In this document: positions 1 through 10,099 of the stretch, piece after piece
Numbering within the stretch: the stretch's first letter is position 1
Layout of the letters: every line of letters begins with the position of its first letter
DNA from: JAPLJC01 sp963697965
GTDB lineage: Bacteria; Desulfobacterota; Desulfobaccia; Desulfobaccales; 0-14-0-80-60-11
Length of the DNA: 64,000 nucleotides
NCBI GenBank assembly: GCA_963697965.1
Contig: OY969108.1
Location: 434,001-498,000, forward strand
Direction of reading: 5' to 3'
Translations under genes and position numbers: made by a program
Notes under the pieces: model-generated
The model's database searches: none
Told to the model about the DNA's origin: nothing
The model's input: only the letters and a program-made list of their open reading frames with translations

Positions 1-1
1 G

Positions 2-301
2 TTTGCCGAGGACGTGGCAAAACTGCGCAGCATGTTCATGGCCTTCGAAGAGAAACATCGGCTCATCACCCTGCTGGATCAAACCCTGGCGGCCCAGGGG
101 GTTCAGATCATCATCAGCCCGGGCGAGCCCTTTCCCGAGATGCAACTGAGCCTGGTGGCCTCCTCATACGGATCCCGGCGTGCCCCCTTGGGTTGCCTGG
201 GGATCATCGGCCCCATGCGCATGGATTATGCCCGGCTGGTTCCCATTGTGCGCTACACCGCCTCCCTGGTCAGCGACTTGCTCGATGGGCGGCAGAGCTG
301 A
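2..301 (+). CDS. hrcA: HrcA heat-inducible transcription repressor (C-terminal part)
   Basis: The reading frame is open at the left edge of the window, so only about the last 99 residues are present. The tail motif LGIIGPMRMDYARLVP is the conserved C-terminal signature of HrcA, the repressor that binds CIRCE operators and controls class I heat-shock genes. It is followed in the same direction by grpE and dnaK, the usual hrcA-grpE-dnaK order, so the three are probably one operon. The DNA-binding N terminus and any CIRCE element lie outside the window. Confidence 0.93.
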   Translation, partial: FAEDVAKLRSMFMAFEEKHRLITLLDQTLAAQGVQIIISPGEPFPEMQLSLVASSYGSRRAPLGCLGIIGPMRMDYARLVPIVRYTASLVSDLLDGRQS

Positions 302-379
302 GCCCCTCGCAAGTTCCCTAGATCAGAGACCTGCCCGGATTAGCCTCTTGCCGGCGGGCAAAAAGGAGAAATGGGTCAT

Positions 380-988
380 ATGACCGCGGCCAAACATCAT
401 AAGGGAGGGCAACCTGGGGGTGCCCAGGAGGCTGCCCCCGTGCCCAAGGACGCCGCACCGGCGCCGGCGCCCGATATTTCTCATTTGCAGCTCCAGTTGG
501 AAGAAAAGACTAAGGAAGCCCAGGAGAATTACGAGCGGTACCTCCGGCTTGCCGCGGAAACGGAGAACCTGAAGAAGCGGCTGGAGCGGGAGAAGGCCGA
601 CCTGCTGCAATTCTCCAACGAAAATCTGATCAAAGAGCTGCTGCCCGTGGTGGACCATGTGGAGCTGGCCCTGGAACACGGACGCCAAGCCGGCACCCCG
701 GCCCCTTTTCTGGAAGGTCTCGAACTGGTGCACCAGGGATTTCTCAAGACCCTGGGCCGGTTCGGGGTGACTCCTCTGGCGGCGGTGGGCCAGCAGTTCG
801 ACCCGGCTTACCACAACGCCGTGATGCAGGAAGCCGCCCCGGAGGTTCCCGACTGCACCGTGCTTAAGGAGCTGCAGAAAGGTTACCTGCTCCATGGCCG
901 CCTGTTGCGGCCGGCCATGGTCGTGGTGGCCCGCAATACCCAGGAAAATTCAAATCAAACCGATTCGACCGATCAGGAGGATAGTTAA
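380..988 (+). CDS. grpE: GrpE nucleotide exchange factor
   Basis: GrpE releases ADP from DnaK. The protein has a low-complexity Ala/Pro N-terminal segment, a long charged helix around residues 40-75 and the family's C-terminal beta domain (FGVTPLAAVGQQFDPAYHNA, then a KGYLLHGRLLRPAMV-type end). Two starts are possible. The ATG at 371 is only 2 nt from the AGGAG at 364-368, whereas the ATG at 380 has 11 nt spacing, so 380 is preferred. The stop codon directly abuts the dnaK start, indicating co-transcription. Confidence 0.95.
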   Translation: MTAAKHHKGGQPGGAQEAAPVPKDAAPAPAPDISHLQLQLEEKTKEAQENYERYLRLAAETENLKKRLEREKADLLQFSNENLIKELLPVVDHVELALEHGRQAGTPAPFLEGLELVHQGFLKTLGRFGVTPLAAVGQQFDPAYHNAVMQEAAPEVPDCTVLKELQKGYLLHGRLLRPAMVVVARNTQENSNQTDSTDQEDS

Positions 989-2926
<1,938 letters not shown>

Positions 2927-2960
2927 GGCTGGATCTCATTTTAACCTCTGCGGCCAAACC

Positions 2961-2996
2961 GAAAGGGCGGGATCTTCCCGCCCTTTCCCTTTTTTT
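2961..2996 (+). terminator. Rho-independent terminator of the hrcA-grpE-dnaK operon
   Basis: A perfect 12-bp stem (gaaagggcggga with tcccgccctttc) around a 3-nt loop is followed by a run of seven T interrupted only by C residues upstream. It lies 35 bp after the dnaK stop. Confidence 0.9.
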
Positions 2997-3072
2997 ACCG
3001 CTTTTAGCCCGGTCTCAGGCGGGGAGAAGACGGAGTCCCGGCTTCTGAAGGGCCTCCCCAAGTCAGGAATTC

Positions 3073-3185
3073 GCCCTCTCCCCCAATGGGGGAGAGGGCT
3101 GGGGTGAGGGGTGCTCTGCCTGGTTTTGTGTAGGGGCGGACCCAGGTGTCCGCCCTGTAGGGGCGGGTTTAAAACCCGCCCCTAC
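3073..3185. repeat. Cluster of intergenic palindromes
   Basis: The gap between dnaK and pyrF has no gene. It holds three adjacent hairpin units: a 27-bp palindrome at 3073-3099 (gccctctccccc core), an imperfect one at 3130-3156 (gtaggggcggac core) and a 29-bp palindrome at 3157-3185 (gtaggggcggg tttaaaa arms). The last is repeated exactly at 16079-16107. These belong to the dispersed families seen throughout the window. Confidence 0.8.
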
Positions 3186-3281
3186 CGCTCCCTCCCTCAA
3201 GGGGGAGGGAATTTTTCTCCCCTTGCTCAATGTCATAAACCTGGCATTCGTGCTACTTCCGCCCTATGATAGTAGCGACTC

Positions 3282-4013
3282 CTATGCCTTGAGGTCCTTC
3301 AATCCCCGGGCAATTTCCGCCGCGACCCGGCGGGCCGCCTCAGCCGGAGAGGCAGCCAGGCGGATGGGACGTCCCACCACGATATAATCGGCCCCGGCCC
3401 GGATGGCTTCGTAAGGGGTGGTGACGCGGCTCTGGTCATCCCCCGGCACCGCGGCCCAGTCCGGCCGGATGGCCGGGCAGACCACCAGGAAATCCGGACC
3501 GAAGGCCGCTTTGACCGCTTGGGCCTCGGTGCCGGCGCACACCACCCCGTCACAGCCGGCCTCATGCGCCAGTTTCGCCCTCAGGAGAACCAGTTTGGCA
3601 GGATCCCTGGCATACTCCGGGGCAATGCCCATGGCTAAAAGGTCATCCGGCCCCAGGTTGGTCAGAACCGTAACCCCTAGAACCTTGACCCCGCTTTTCA
3701 GGGCCCCGACACTATCCTTGAGGGATTTGCGGCCCTGGTCCACATGAACCGTGGCCAGTTTGGCCCCCTTGAGCATCCGGGAGGCCGCGCCTCTGATGGT
3801 GGCCGGAATATCGTGAAATTTAAGATCGAGGAAGTAATCGACGCGGGCGGTGTCCGCCAGGAATTGCAAAAAAGCAGGGCCTTCAGCCACAAAGAGTTCC
3901 AACCCGACCTTAAAAAGTCCAACCTCGTCCTTTAGTAGGGAAATATATCTCTCGGCTTCAGCCTTATTGGGAACATCCAGGGGAAAGATGAGGTGGTCTC
4001 GGGGCTGCGGCAT
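3282..4013 (-). CDS. pyrF: Orotidine 5'-phosphate decarboxylase
   Basis: Last step of UMP synthesis. The active-site signature DLKFHDIP is present, along with the barrel-end motif GADYIVVGRPI that binds phosphate. Length from the chosen start is 243 residues, normal for the family. The frame is open for 17 more codons to 4064, but homology begins at the MPQPRDHLIFPLDVP start, so 4013 is preferred. It stands alone, convergent to dnaK and divergent from the lipoprotein gene that follows. Confidence 0.95.
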   Translation of the reverse strand: MPQPRDHLIFPLDVPNKAEAERYISLLKDEVGLFKVGLELFVAEGPAFLQFLADTARVDYFLDLKFHDIPATIRGAASRMLKGAKLATVHVDQGRKSLKDSVGALKSGVKVLGVTVLTNLGPDDLLAMGIAPEYARDPAKLVLLRAKLAHEAGCDGVVCAGTEAQAVKAAFGPDFLVVCPAIRPDWAAVPGDDQSRVTTPYEAIRAGADYIVVGRPIRLAASPAEAARRVAAEIARGLKDLKA

Positions 4014-4226
4014 GTCAAGCCTTTGGTTGCCAATTGGGCAATTTTTACCATCCTGGCCGGGCACTAGTCAATCTAATAATTGCCGGCCCAACGGCCGGGT
4101 TTTGGTATTCCCGGCCCGGACCGCCGCCCCCCTGACCCTTGGCGTCTCAAACAATTCCCTTCTTTTTCCGGGAATAATTTGTTATTTTTTTAACTTAACC
4201 TAATTCACGGGTGTCAGGATATCAGG

Positions 4227-6095
4227 ATGAAAATTTCCCTGCCCAGGCTTTCGGCCCTCTTCCTGCTGCTCTGGCTGCTGCCGGCCTGCGCCGAACTTCC
4301 AGGCCCGCCGTCCCCCAGACGGCCCCTGGCGACGGTGGTTACAGACGAGTCCCTGTTCCAGGCGGCCGAGGCCGATTACCACCGCCAGGCCTACGCCCAG
4401 GCCTACCAGGGTTATTCCCAATATCTGCAGCGCTACCCCCAGGGGCCGCACGCCTTCGAGGCTCGCCTGCGGGAAGCGGAGCTGCTGGGGCTTAAGGGTG
4501 ATTGGCAGGGAGCGCTGGCGCTTTATCAGGGCATCCTGGCCCAGCAGCCGGAGCCCAGCGTCGCCCTGAAGGCCCGCTACGGGATTGGACAGGCCTATTA
4601 CCGGCTGGGCCAGTTTCAAGAGGCGAACCAGACCCTGGACAGCCTCACCGCGGCCCCCAACCTGCCTCGTTCCCTGTGGTTCTCCACCCAGGCCCTGCTG
4701 GCGGAGATCGCCCTGAGGCAAGGCAACGTTCCCGACGCCTTTTCCCGATTGCGACTGGCGGCCCAGGACCTGTCTTCGGGCGACCGGGAGTGGTTTGAGG
4801 ATCTGAAGACCCGGGTGGTGGAAGCGGCCAGCATCCAGGACCTGGAAAGCCTGGCCAACCTGTATCGGGAAAACCCCTTGAGCGCCGCCCTGGTCCTGCG
4901 CCTGGCCCGCCTCTCCCAGCAGGCCGGCCAATCCGGGGAAACCCGGAAATGGGTTAAACTCTTGCAGGAGCGCTACCCCGACAGCCCGGAAGCCAAGGCT
5001 GGCCAAGCCTTGCTGGCCGGAGCCCCCAGCGGCAAAATAACCCTGGGGTGCCTGTTGCCCCTGAGCGGTGACCTGAGCAACATCGGTTATCGGGTGCAGC
5101 GGGGCATGGAGCTGGCCGCCCAGCAGGCCCCGGTGGATTTGATCTTTAAAGATACCCCCAATGATCCCGACACCGTCAGGCAACAGGTGCAGGGATTGGC
5201 CCAGGATCCTCGAGTACTGGCCATTCTGGGACCCCTCAGCGCCGGGATAGCCCAGCCCGCGGCAGCCGCGGCCCAGAACGCCGGGGTACCCCTGGTGGCC
5301 CTCTCCCAGAAGGGCGACCTCACCCAGACCGGCAATATGATCTTCGACGCCTTTCTCATCCCCAGCCAGCAAGCTCAGGCCCTGGTGCGCCGCTGCACGG
5401 AGATGGGCCTGCAGCGCTTCGCCATCCTTTATCCCGATTCTGCTTATGGCCGCGCCTTCCTGGAGGCCTTCCAGAAGGAACTGGCGGCGGCGGGCCTGGG
5501 GTTGGCCGCCCAGGAGATGTATACCCCCGGCACCCAGGACTTCACCCAGGAGCTGACGAGCTTGAAGGAGGCCCTGTCCGCCCAGGGGCCGGAGACCGTG
5601 CCAGCCACGGCCCTCTTCATCCCGGACGACGTCATGGCGGTTTCGGCCATCGCCGGGCAACTGGCCGAATCACCCCTGGCGGGAGTCCAACTCCTGGGCA
5701 CCAACCTGCTGCATAACCCGGGAATCACCCCAGAGCAGGCGGCCGCCCTGAAGGGGGTGTGGTTTTCCGACGCCTTCTTTGAAGGCGACCCAAATCCCGC
5801 CGTCCAGGCATTCGTGGGCAACTACCGCCAGAAATACGGCGAAACCCCGGATTACCTGGCGGCCCAGGGTTATCTGCTGGTCAGGCTCTTCGGTAGGCTG
5901 GCCAAGTCAGGCGGCCCCCTGAGCCGCGCCGATCTGGCCTCCAAACTCTCATCCCTCAAGGCCGACCCCGACCTGCCCTGGTTCCGGGGCTTCAACCGCC
6001 AGGGGGAAGAGGAAGCGGCCATCTACCTGCTCACCTTCCAAGATGGCCGGGTGCAAATGCTGCCGCCCCCGGCCCCGGCTCCTGCGTCGGAGTAA
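4227..6095 (+). CDS. Lipoprotein with TPR region and Leu/Ile/Val-type periplasmic binding domain (LpoA/penicillin-binding protein activator-like)
   Basis: The 622-residue protein begins with a signal peptide and lipobox LLPAC, with Cys21 as the predicted lipidated residue. Residues about 45-265 are helical TPR-like repeats (QAYAQAYQGYSQYLQRYP type). Residues about 269-615 form a type I periplasmic-binding fold that starts GKITLGCLLPLSGDLSNIG. This architecture resembles LpoA-like activators of penicillin-binding proteins, but amino-acid binding cannot be excluded. The stop overlaps the next gene's start (TAATG), so the two are translationally coupled. Confidence 0.8.
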   Translation: MKISLPRLSALFLLLWLLPACAELPGPPSPRRPLATVVTDESLFQAAEADYHRQAYAQAYQGYSQYLQRYPQGPHAFEARLREAELLGLKGDWQGALALYQGILAQQPEPSVALKARYGIGQAYYRLGQFQEANQTLDSLTAAPNLPRSLWFSTQALLAEIALRQGNVPDAFSRLRLAAQDLSSGDREWFEDLKTRVVEAASIQDLESLANLYRENPLSAALVLRLARLSQQAGQSGETRKWVKLLQERYPDSPEAKAGQALLAGAPSGKITLGCLLPLSGDLSNIGYRVQRGMELAAQQAPVDLIFKDTPNDPDTVRQQVQGLAQDPRVLAILGPLSAGIAQPAAAAAQNAGVPLVALSQKGDLTQTGNMIFDAFLIPSQQAQALVRRCTEMGLQRFAILYPDSAYGRAFLEAFQKELAAAGLGLAAQEMYTPGTQDFTQELTSLKEALSAQGPETVPATALFIPDDVMAVSAIAGQLAESPLAGVQLLGTNLLHNPGITPEQAAALKGVWFSDAFFEGDPNPAVQAFVGNYRQKYGETPDYLAAQGYLLVRLFGRLAKSGGPLSRADLASKLSSLKADPDLPWFRGFNRQGEEEAAIYLLTFQDGRVQMLPPPAPAPASE

Positions 6096-7063
6096 TGATT
6101 ACCAAGGTTCCCGGATTCCAGGTGGGGCATGCCAGTGACTTCAAAAACGTCACCGGCTGCACAGTAGTCCTCTGTCCTCCGGGCACGGTGGGCAGCGTCG
6201 ATGTCCGGGGCTCCGCCGCGGGCACCCGCCAGATGGACACCCTGGTAAAATACCACCTGGTCACAGAGGTCCATGCCGTCCTGATCAGCGGGGGCAGCGC
6301 CTTCGGCCTGGACGCGGCCGGCGGGGTCATGGAGTACCTGGAACAGCAGGGGCGGGGCTTCGACGTCTCGGTCACCAGGGTGCCCGTTGTCCCCACCGCG
6401 GTGGTCTTCGACCTGTCAGTGGGCGACCACCGGGTCCGCCCGGACAAGGCCATGGGTTATGCCGCCTGTCAGGCGGCCCGGGGGGAACCCCAGGGCGACG
6501 GCAGCCTGGGGGCCGGCACCGGGGCCACCATCGGCAAGATTCTGGGGATCAGCCAGGCCACCAAAGGCGGGCTGGGCACCGCATATGTGGAAGGCCCCGA
6601 TGGCCTGCAGGTAGGCGCCCTGGTGGTGGTCAACGCCTTGGGAGACGTGGTGAACCCGGAAACCGGGGAAATCCTGGCCGGGGCGCGGAAATCCCCTGAC
6701 AGCAAGGAGTTCGCCGACTCCGCCCGCCTGATCCGGCAAGGAGTGGTGCGCCGCCAATTCGGGGAGCCCAACACCACCATCGGGGTAGTGGCCACTAATG
6801 CCCGCCTCAACCGGGAGGAGGCCAGGAAGATCGCCGAGTTGGGGCAGGACGCCCTGGCTCGCTGCATCCGGCCGGTGCATACCCTGTTCGACGGCGACAC
6901 CGTCTTTGCCCTGGGCCACCCTTGCGTCGAGTCCGACCTGCAAATTATCGGCATGCTGGCGGAAACCGCGCTGCAGCAGGCCATCATCCGGGCGGTGAAA
7001 CGCGCCGACAACCTGGGGGTCCTGCCCAGCTACCGGGACCTCAGGGGGAGGCGGGCCAGGTAG
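6095..7063 (+). CDS. P1 family peptidase (DmpA/BapA type)
   Basis: Member of the self-processing beta-aminopeptidase family. The fold hallmarks are VGHASDFKNVTGCTV at the N terminus, the glycine-rich LISGGSAFGLDAAGGV near residue 68, LGAGTGATIGK, and NTTIGVVATNARL near residue 225. In this family autocleavage before a Ser/Thr in that last segment exposes the nucleophile. At 322 residues it is full length. No signal peptide is seen, so a cytoplasmic location is likely. Substrate is unknown. It overlaps the preceding lipoprotein gene by one base. Confidence 0.88.
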   Translation: MITKVPGFQVGHASDFKNVTGCTVVLCPPGTVGSVDVRGSAAGTRQMDTLVKYHLVTEVHAVLISGGSAFGLDAAGGVMEYLEQQGRGFDVSVTRVPVVPTAVVFDLSVGDHRVRPDKAMGYAACQAARGEPQGDGSLGAGTGATIGKILGISQATKGGLGTAYVEGPDGLQVGALVVVNALGDVVNPETGEILAGARKSPDSKEFADSARLIRQGVVRRQFGEPNTTIGVVATNARLNREEARKIAELGQDALARCIRPVHTLFDGDTVFALGHPCVESDLQIIGMLAETALQQAIIRAVKRADNLGVLPSYRDLRGRRAR

Positions 7064-7153
7064 CCAGCCGGCGGCCAGCGCCGCGGCTTGGTCGCCAGGC
7101 CCGCTGACCGGCCCCGGCCGGAGCCACTCCCGCTCCCGATCCCTTTGGAAAAT

Positions 7154-7819
7154 ATGGCAGATGTATCAATAAAGAAGATTCCCCTAGATCTCATCGTCTT
7201 CGACCTGGACGGCACCCTGGCGGACTCGGTGCCGGATCTGACCATCGCCGCCAACTACGCCCTACGCACCCTAAGGCTGCCGGAGCGTTCCGAGGAGGCC
7301 GTCAAAGGCATGATCGGCGGCGGCGAGCGGATGCTCATGGAGCGCCTCCTGGGCCCGGAGCGCCGGGACCTGGTGGAAGATTGCCTAACGATCTACCTGG
7401 ACTACTACAGCCGCCATTGCTGCGACCTGACCCGGCTCTATTCCGGGGTGCCGGAAACTTTGGAGAGACTCTCCGGCAAGAAACTGGCGGTGCTGTCCAA
7501 TAAGCTCCAACGGCTGACAGAGCAGATCCTGACGGCCCTGGGAATCGCCCGCTTTCTCGACGCCAGTCGCGGCGGCGGCGCCGGACTGCCCTTGAAACCA
7601 GCCCCGGAACCCCTGCTGGCCCTGATCCGGGACCTGCAGGTGGAAGCCGGGCGGACCCTGATGGTGGGGGATAAACCCTCGGATGTGAACTGCGCCCGGG
7701 GCGCCGGGGCCCACAACGCCGCGGTCACCTACGGTTATGGCGACCGGGAATCCCTGGAAGCGGCCAGCCCCGAATTTACCTTGGACCACTTTGCCCAAGT
7801 GTTTGAGATCATTAAGTGA
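7154..7819 (+). CDS. gph: HAD-family hydrolase, phosphoglycolate phosphatase-like
   Basis: The catalytic motif FDLDGTLADS sits at residues 16-25. The Ser of motif II is in AVLSNK, the Lys in the LPLKPAPEP segment and the acidic motif IV is MVGDKPSDVNCA. The cap domain lies between residues 30 and 95. At 221 residues it matches phosphoglycolate phosphatases, though other small phosphate esters are possible. The ATG at 7154 is preferred over an upstream TTG because family homology begins there. Confidence 0.82.
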   Translation: MADVSIKKIPLDLIVFDLDGTLADSVPDLTIAANYALRTLRLPERSEEAVKGMIGGGERMLMERLLGPERRDLVEDCLTIYLDYYSRHCCDLTRLYSGVPETLERLSGKKLAVLSNKLQRLTEQILTALGIARFLDASRGGGAGLPLKPAPEPLLALIRDLQVEAGRTLMVGDKPSDVNCARGAGAHNAAVTYGYGDRESLEAASPEFTLDHFAQVFEIIK

Positions 7820-7879
7820 TTAAGGAAGGCCGCCTCCGGCCATTCGGGAGCCGTCTTGCGCCCGGCTGGGTGATTTTGT

Positions 7880-7908
7880 TTGACAGTCAGGGCCAGGAGC
7901 AATATATT
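7880..7908 (+). promoter_or_regulatory. Sigma-70-type promoter of the tRNA-Met gene
   Basis: TTGACA at 7880-7885 and TATATT at 7903-7908 are separated by exactly 17 nt. The -10 box ends 12 nt before the first base of the tRNA. This is the best promoter match in the window. Confidence 0.85.
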
Positions 7909-7920
7909 TTCAAAAGGTAC

Positions 7921-7994
7921 GGCGGTGTAGCTCAGTCGGTTAGAGCATGCGGCTCATATCCGCAGTGTCCGGGGTTCGAATCCCTGCACCGCCA
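7921..7994 (+). tRNA. tRNA-Met (anticodon CAT, elongator type)
   Basis: A cloverleaf can be drawn. The acceptor stem is ggcggtg with caccgcc, the D arm starts agctcagtcggttagagc, and the anticodon stem tgcgg/ccgca has loop ctcatat, giving anticodon CAT. The T arm is cggggttcgaatccctg and the discriminator is A. CCA is not encoded. The G1-C72 pair and anticodon arm resemble elongator tRNA-Met rather than initiator tRNA. A lysidine-modified tRNA-Ile2 also has CAT but is less likely from this body. Confidence 0.93.
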
Positions 7995-8048
7995 CACAAT
8001 TCACTGAACTCATCTCGAAGGGAGGCAGGGAAGAACCTGAGGATTACT

Positions 8049-8483
8049 ATGAAGAAGATTATCACTCTGGCCGCGGCGGGGATATTGCTACTGAGTCTGC
8101 AGACCGCCAGGGCCCAAAAGGAAGTGGCACCGCCGACGGTGCCCCCCTTGCTGGGGGACCAGAAGCCCCTAGCTACCCCCGAAACCAAGGAACCGGCGGC
8201 GCCCCAGGAGGGGCAGGCAGGACAGGCCAAACCCAAGGGCAAGGCCAAAACCGCCTCCAAAACCCGGAAGAAGACGACCTCCAAACGAACCAGGAAAAAG
8301 ACCACCGCCAGCAAGAAGGGCGCCTCCACCAAGGGCCACCGGGCAGCCAAAACCAAGGGACCCAAGGCCGCCCCTGAGACCAAGCTCCCGGCGACCGAAC
8401 CTGCTGCGCCCGCCGCGCCTCTCGCGCCCGCGGCGCCCCCGGCGGCCCCCGGCTTCAACGGCGGACCCCCGAAAACCGAGTAG
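8049..8483 (+). CDS. Small exported Lys/Ala/Pro-rich protein
   Basis: The ATG at 8049 starts a clear signal peptide (MKKIITLAAAGILLLSLQ, cleavage after TARA near residue 22). The mature part is low-complexity: a basic Lys/Thr-rich block around residues 65-110 followed by an Ala/Pro-rich tail. I do not recognise the family. The basic block might interact with nucleic acid, peptidoglycan or membrane, but that is speculation. It is the first of six consecutive small exported proteins after the tRNA. Confidence 0.7.
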   Translation: MKKIITLAAAGILLLSLQTARAQKEVAPPTVPPLLGDQKPLATPETKEPAAPQEGQAGQAKPKGKAKTASKTRKKTTSKRTRKKTTASKKGASTKGHRAAKTKGPKAAPETKLPATEPAAPAAPLAPAAPPAAPGFNGGPPKTE

Positions 8484-8511
8484 CTGCAATCCCGATGAGA
8501 GGAAGAAGCCC

Positions 8512-8898
8512 ATGAAATTCAGAGTAACGACGCTCCTGGCCAGCCTGGCCCTGTGCTTCGCTCTGGTTACCTTAAGTTCGGCCACAGAGCAAGGCTTTCT
8601 GTTGAATGGCACCCATTGGGAAGCCTTCGGTTACAATCTGAAAGTGGCCTACATTAAGGGAGTGGGCAATATGGCCGATTTTGAGGCGAAGACCGGCGCC
8701 GGCGGCCAAGCCGGCTGTATTTCCACGGCGTTGGTCGATGAGCTCAAGAACAAGGCCGTGCTCCAGGTGGTGCAGGAGGTGGATAAATACTACAAGGAGC
8801 ACCCCGGAGAAAAGAACTGTCCGGTGTTGGAAGTGATCCTTCGGGCCAGCACCAAACTATGTTCGCAGGAGACCAGCGCTACTCCACCGAAAAAATAG
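8512..8898 (+). CDS. Small exported protein, paralogue of the gene at 9096
   Basis: A 128-residue protein with a signal peptide (MKFRVTTLLASLALCFAL). It shares a pattern with the gene at 9096: NG.hW, then KVAYIKGVGNMADFE, LKNKAVLQVV, VDKYYKEHPG and a closing EVIL segment. Cys residues at GCIST, KNCPV and KLC suggest a disulfide-containing periplasmic fold. The family is not recognised. GAGAGGAAG lies before the ATG. The two copies are in tandem and probably arose by duplication. Confidence 0.72.
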   Translation: MKFRVTTLLASLALCFALVTLSSATEQGFLLNGTHWEAFGYNLKVAYIKGVGNMADFEAKTGAGGQAGCISTALVDELKNKAVLQVVQEVDKYYKEHPGEKNCPVLEVILRASTKLCSQETSATPPKK

Positions 8899-8994
8899 GT
8901 AAAGCGCGGTCTCGAGCCGGTTCGCCAGCAAAGTCTCAGAGGTCCCGGAAATGGCGCCCCGCCGCTATGCCAATCCAGGCTTGCCTTGACTGGC

Positions 8995-9022
8995 TTGACA
9001 AAGGGAAGGTGGCACCTAACTT
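8995..9022 (+). promoter_or_regulatory. Possible promoter before the second paralogue
   Basis: TTGACA at 8995-9000, a 16-nt spacer and TAACTT at 9017-9022 lie in the 197-bp gap between the two paralogues. The -35 box is perfect and the -10 box weak. Confidence 0.35.
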
Positions 9023-9095
9023 TAAGAAGCAATGCCGCTGGCGAACTGCCAGCAGAGCAGATCATTTTTTCCCAAATCCCAGCGGAGGTGTTCGC

Positions 9096-9473
9096 GTGAA
9101 ATTTCGGGGAATGGTTGCTCTTCTTACTCTGTTGGTGTTCCTGGCCCTGGCCGGCGGCGGCCTCGCCCAGGAGAAGGCATCTCTTTGGAACGGCAACCAA
9201 TGGACCCAATTGCCCTATGACGGCAAGGTGGGCTACGTCAAGGGCATTGGCAACCTGGCCGACTTTGAATATGATGTGGCGACCTCCAAAGGCAAAGCCG
9301 ATCCCATTGCCCAAGCCTTGTCCATCCAACTGAAAAACAAGACCGTGGGGCAAATCACCGACCAGGTTGATCGTTATTACAGAGAGAACCCCGGCAAACT
9401 AAGCACCTCGGTTATAGAAGTGATCCTGCTCCGCTGCACCGAGGGGGTCTGCCCCCCGGGACTGACCAAATAA
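9096..9473 (+). CDS. Small exported protein, paralogue of the gene at 8512
   Basis: The frame is open from further upstream, but GGAGGTG at 9084-9090 points to the GTG at 9096. This start gives MKFRGMVALLTLLVFLALAG, parallel to the MKFR start of the first copy. The mature protein keeps the shared motifs KVGYVKGIGNLADFE, LKNKTVGQI and VDRYYRENPG. It has fewer Cys residues than its neighbour: only two, near the C terminus. Periplasmic location is likely and function unknown. Confidence 0.72.
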   Translation: MKFRGMVALLTLLVFLALAGGGLAQEKASLWNGNQWTQLPYDGKVGYVKGIGNLADFEYDVATSKGKADPIAQALSIQLKNKTVGQITDQVDRYYRENPGKLSTSVIEVILLRCTEGVCPPGLTK

Positions 9474-9729
9474 GTCATCAGGACTTTAGCGCCTCCGGCC
9501 CGGCGGCTGGCGTCCCCGGCAACCTGCCGGAAGCCCCGGGGGAGGGGATAGCCGCCGTCAGTGGGGAATTCGAGAATCTTTAAGATACCGGCTCAACATC
9601 CACTTCCTCACCACTCCCTGGAATACGGGGGTCCCGGGAGGGTTTTTCCCCGGACTTTTATAGGCTGGTAACAGCTCCCCGTTGCCGGGGGACAAACGCC
9701 TTAACTCAAAGGTGCAGGAGAAGATGCTG

Positions 9730-9960
9730 ATGAAAAAAGTGCTGGTTCTGGTTGTAGTTTTGGCCCTGGCCTTGGGGGGATGTTCCGGGATGTCTGCCAC
9801 CCAGGAGCGGGTGCTAAGCGGCGGCGCCATAGGCGCCACTGGCGGCGCCATCATCGGCGCGGCGGCGGGCTCACCCGCGGTGGGTGCGGCCATCGGCGGC
9901 GGCGCCGGGTTGCTAGGCGGCTTTATCTACGACCAGTTTCAGAAATCCCGGGGCCAGTAA
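9730..9960 (+). CDS. Glycine-zipper lipoprotein (small)
   Basis: The start MKKVLVLVVVLALALGGCSG carries a lipobox ALGGC, and the ATG at 9730 has GCAGGAG at good spacing (an ATG at 9724 is too close). The mature part is dominated by alternating Gly/Ala segments (GGAIGATGGAIIGAAAG, AIGGGAGLLGGF), a glycine-zipper pattern like those of outer-membrane or envelope-associated proteins of the SlyB/OmpA-linker type. It ends YDQFQKSRGQ. Length 76 residues. Role unknown. Confidence 0.7.
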   Translation: MKKVLVLVVVLALALGGCSGMSATQERVLSGGAIGATGGAIIGAAAGSPAVGAAIGGGAGLLGGFIYDQFQKSRGQ

Positions 9961-10099
9961 TCCGGCCTCGTTGCTCCAAGAAAAAAAGTTGGCTTAGAGC
10001 AGGCGGGCTGAAAAACCGCCCCTGCCCAGGCCGCTCCGCCAGCCGGCGGCAAGATCGTGGAACCGGCGCCGTCAGAGAACCATTAGAAGGGGAGAGGTG

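Noticed and set aside
4200..5660. 486-codon minus-strand frame opposite the lipoprotein gene
   Set aside because: Gly/Gln-rich shadow of a GC-rich gene with no start signal or domain; the plus-strand lipoprotein is convincing.
7921..7994. tRNA-Ile2 (CAT, lysidine) instead of tRNA-Met
   Set aside because: The body and anticodon stem resemble elongator tRNA-Met; no tRNA-Ile2-specific feature was seen. This cannot be settled without a tRNA classifier.
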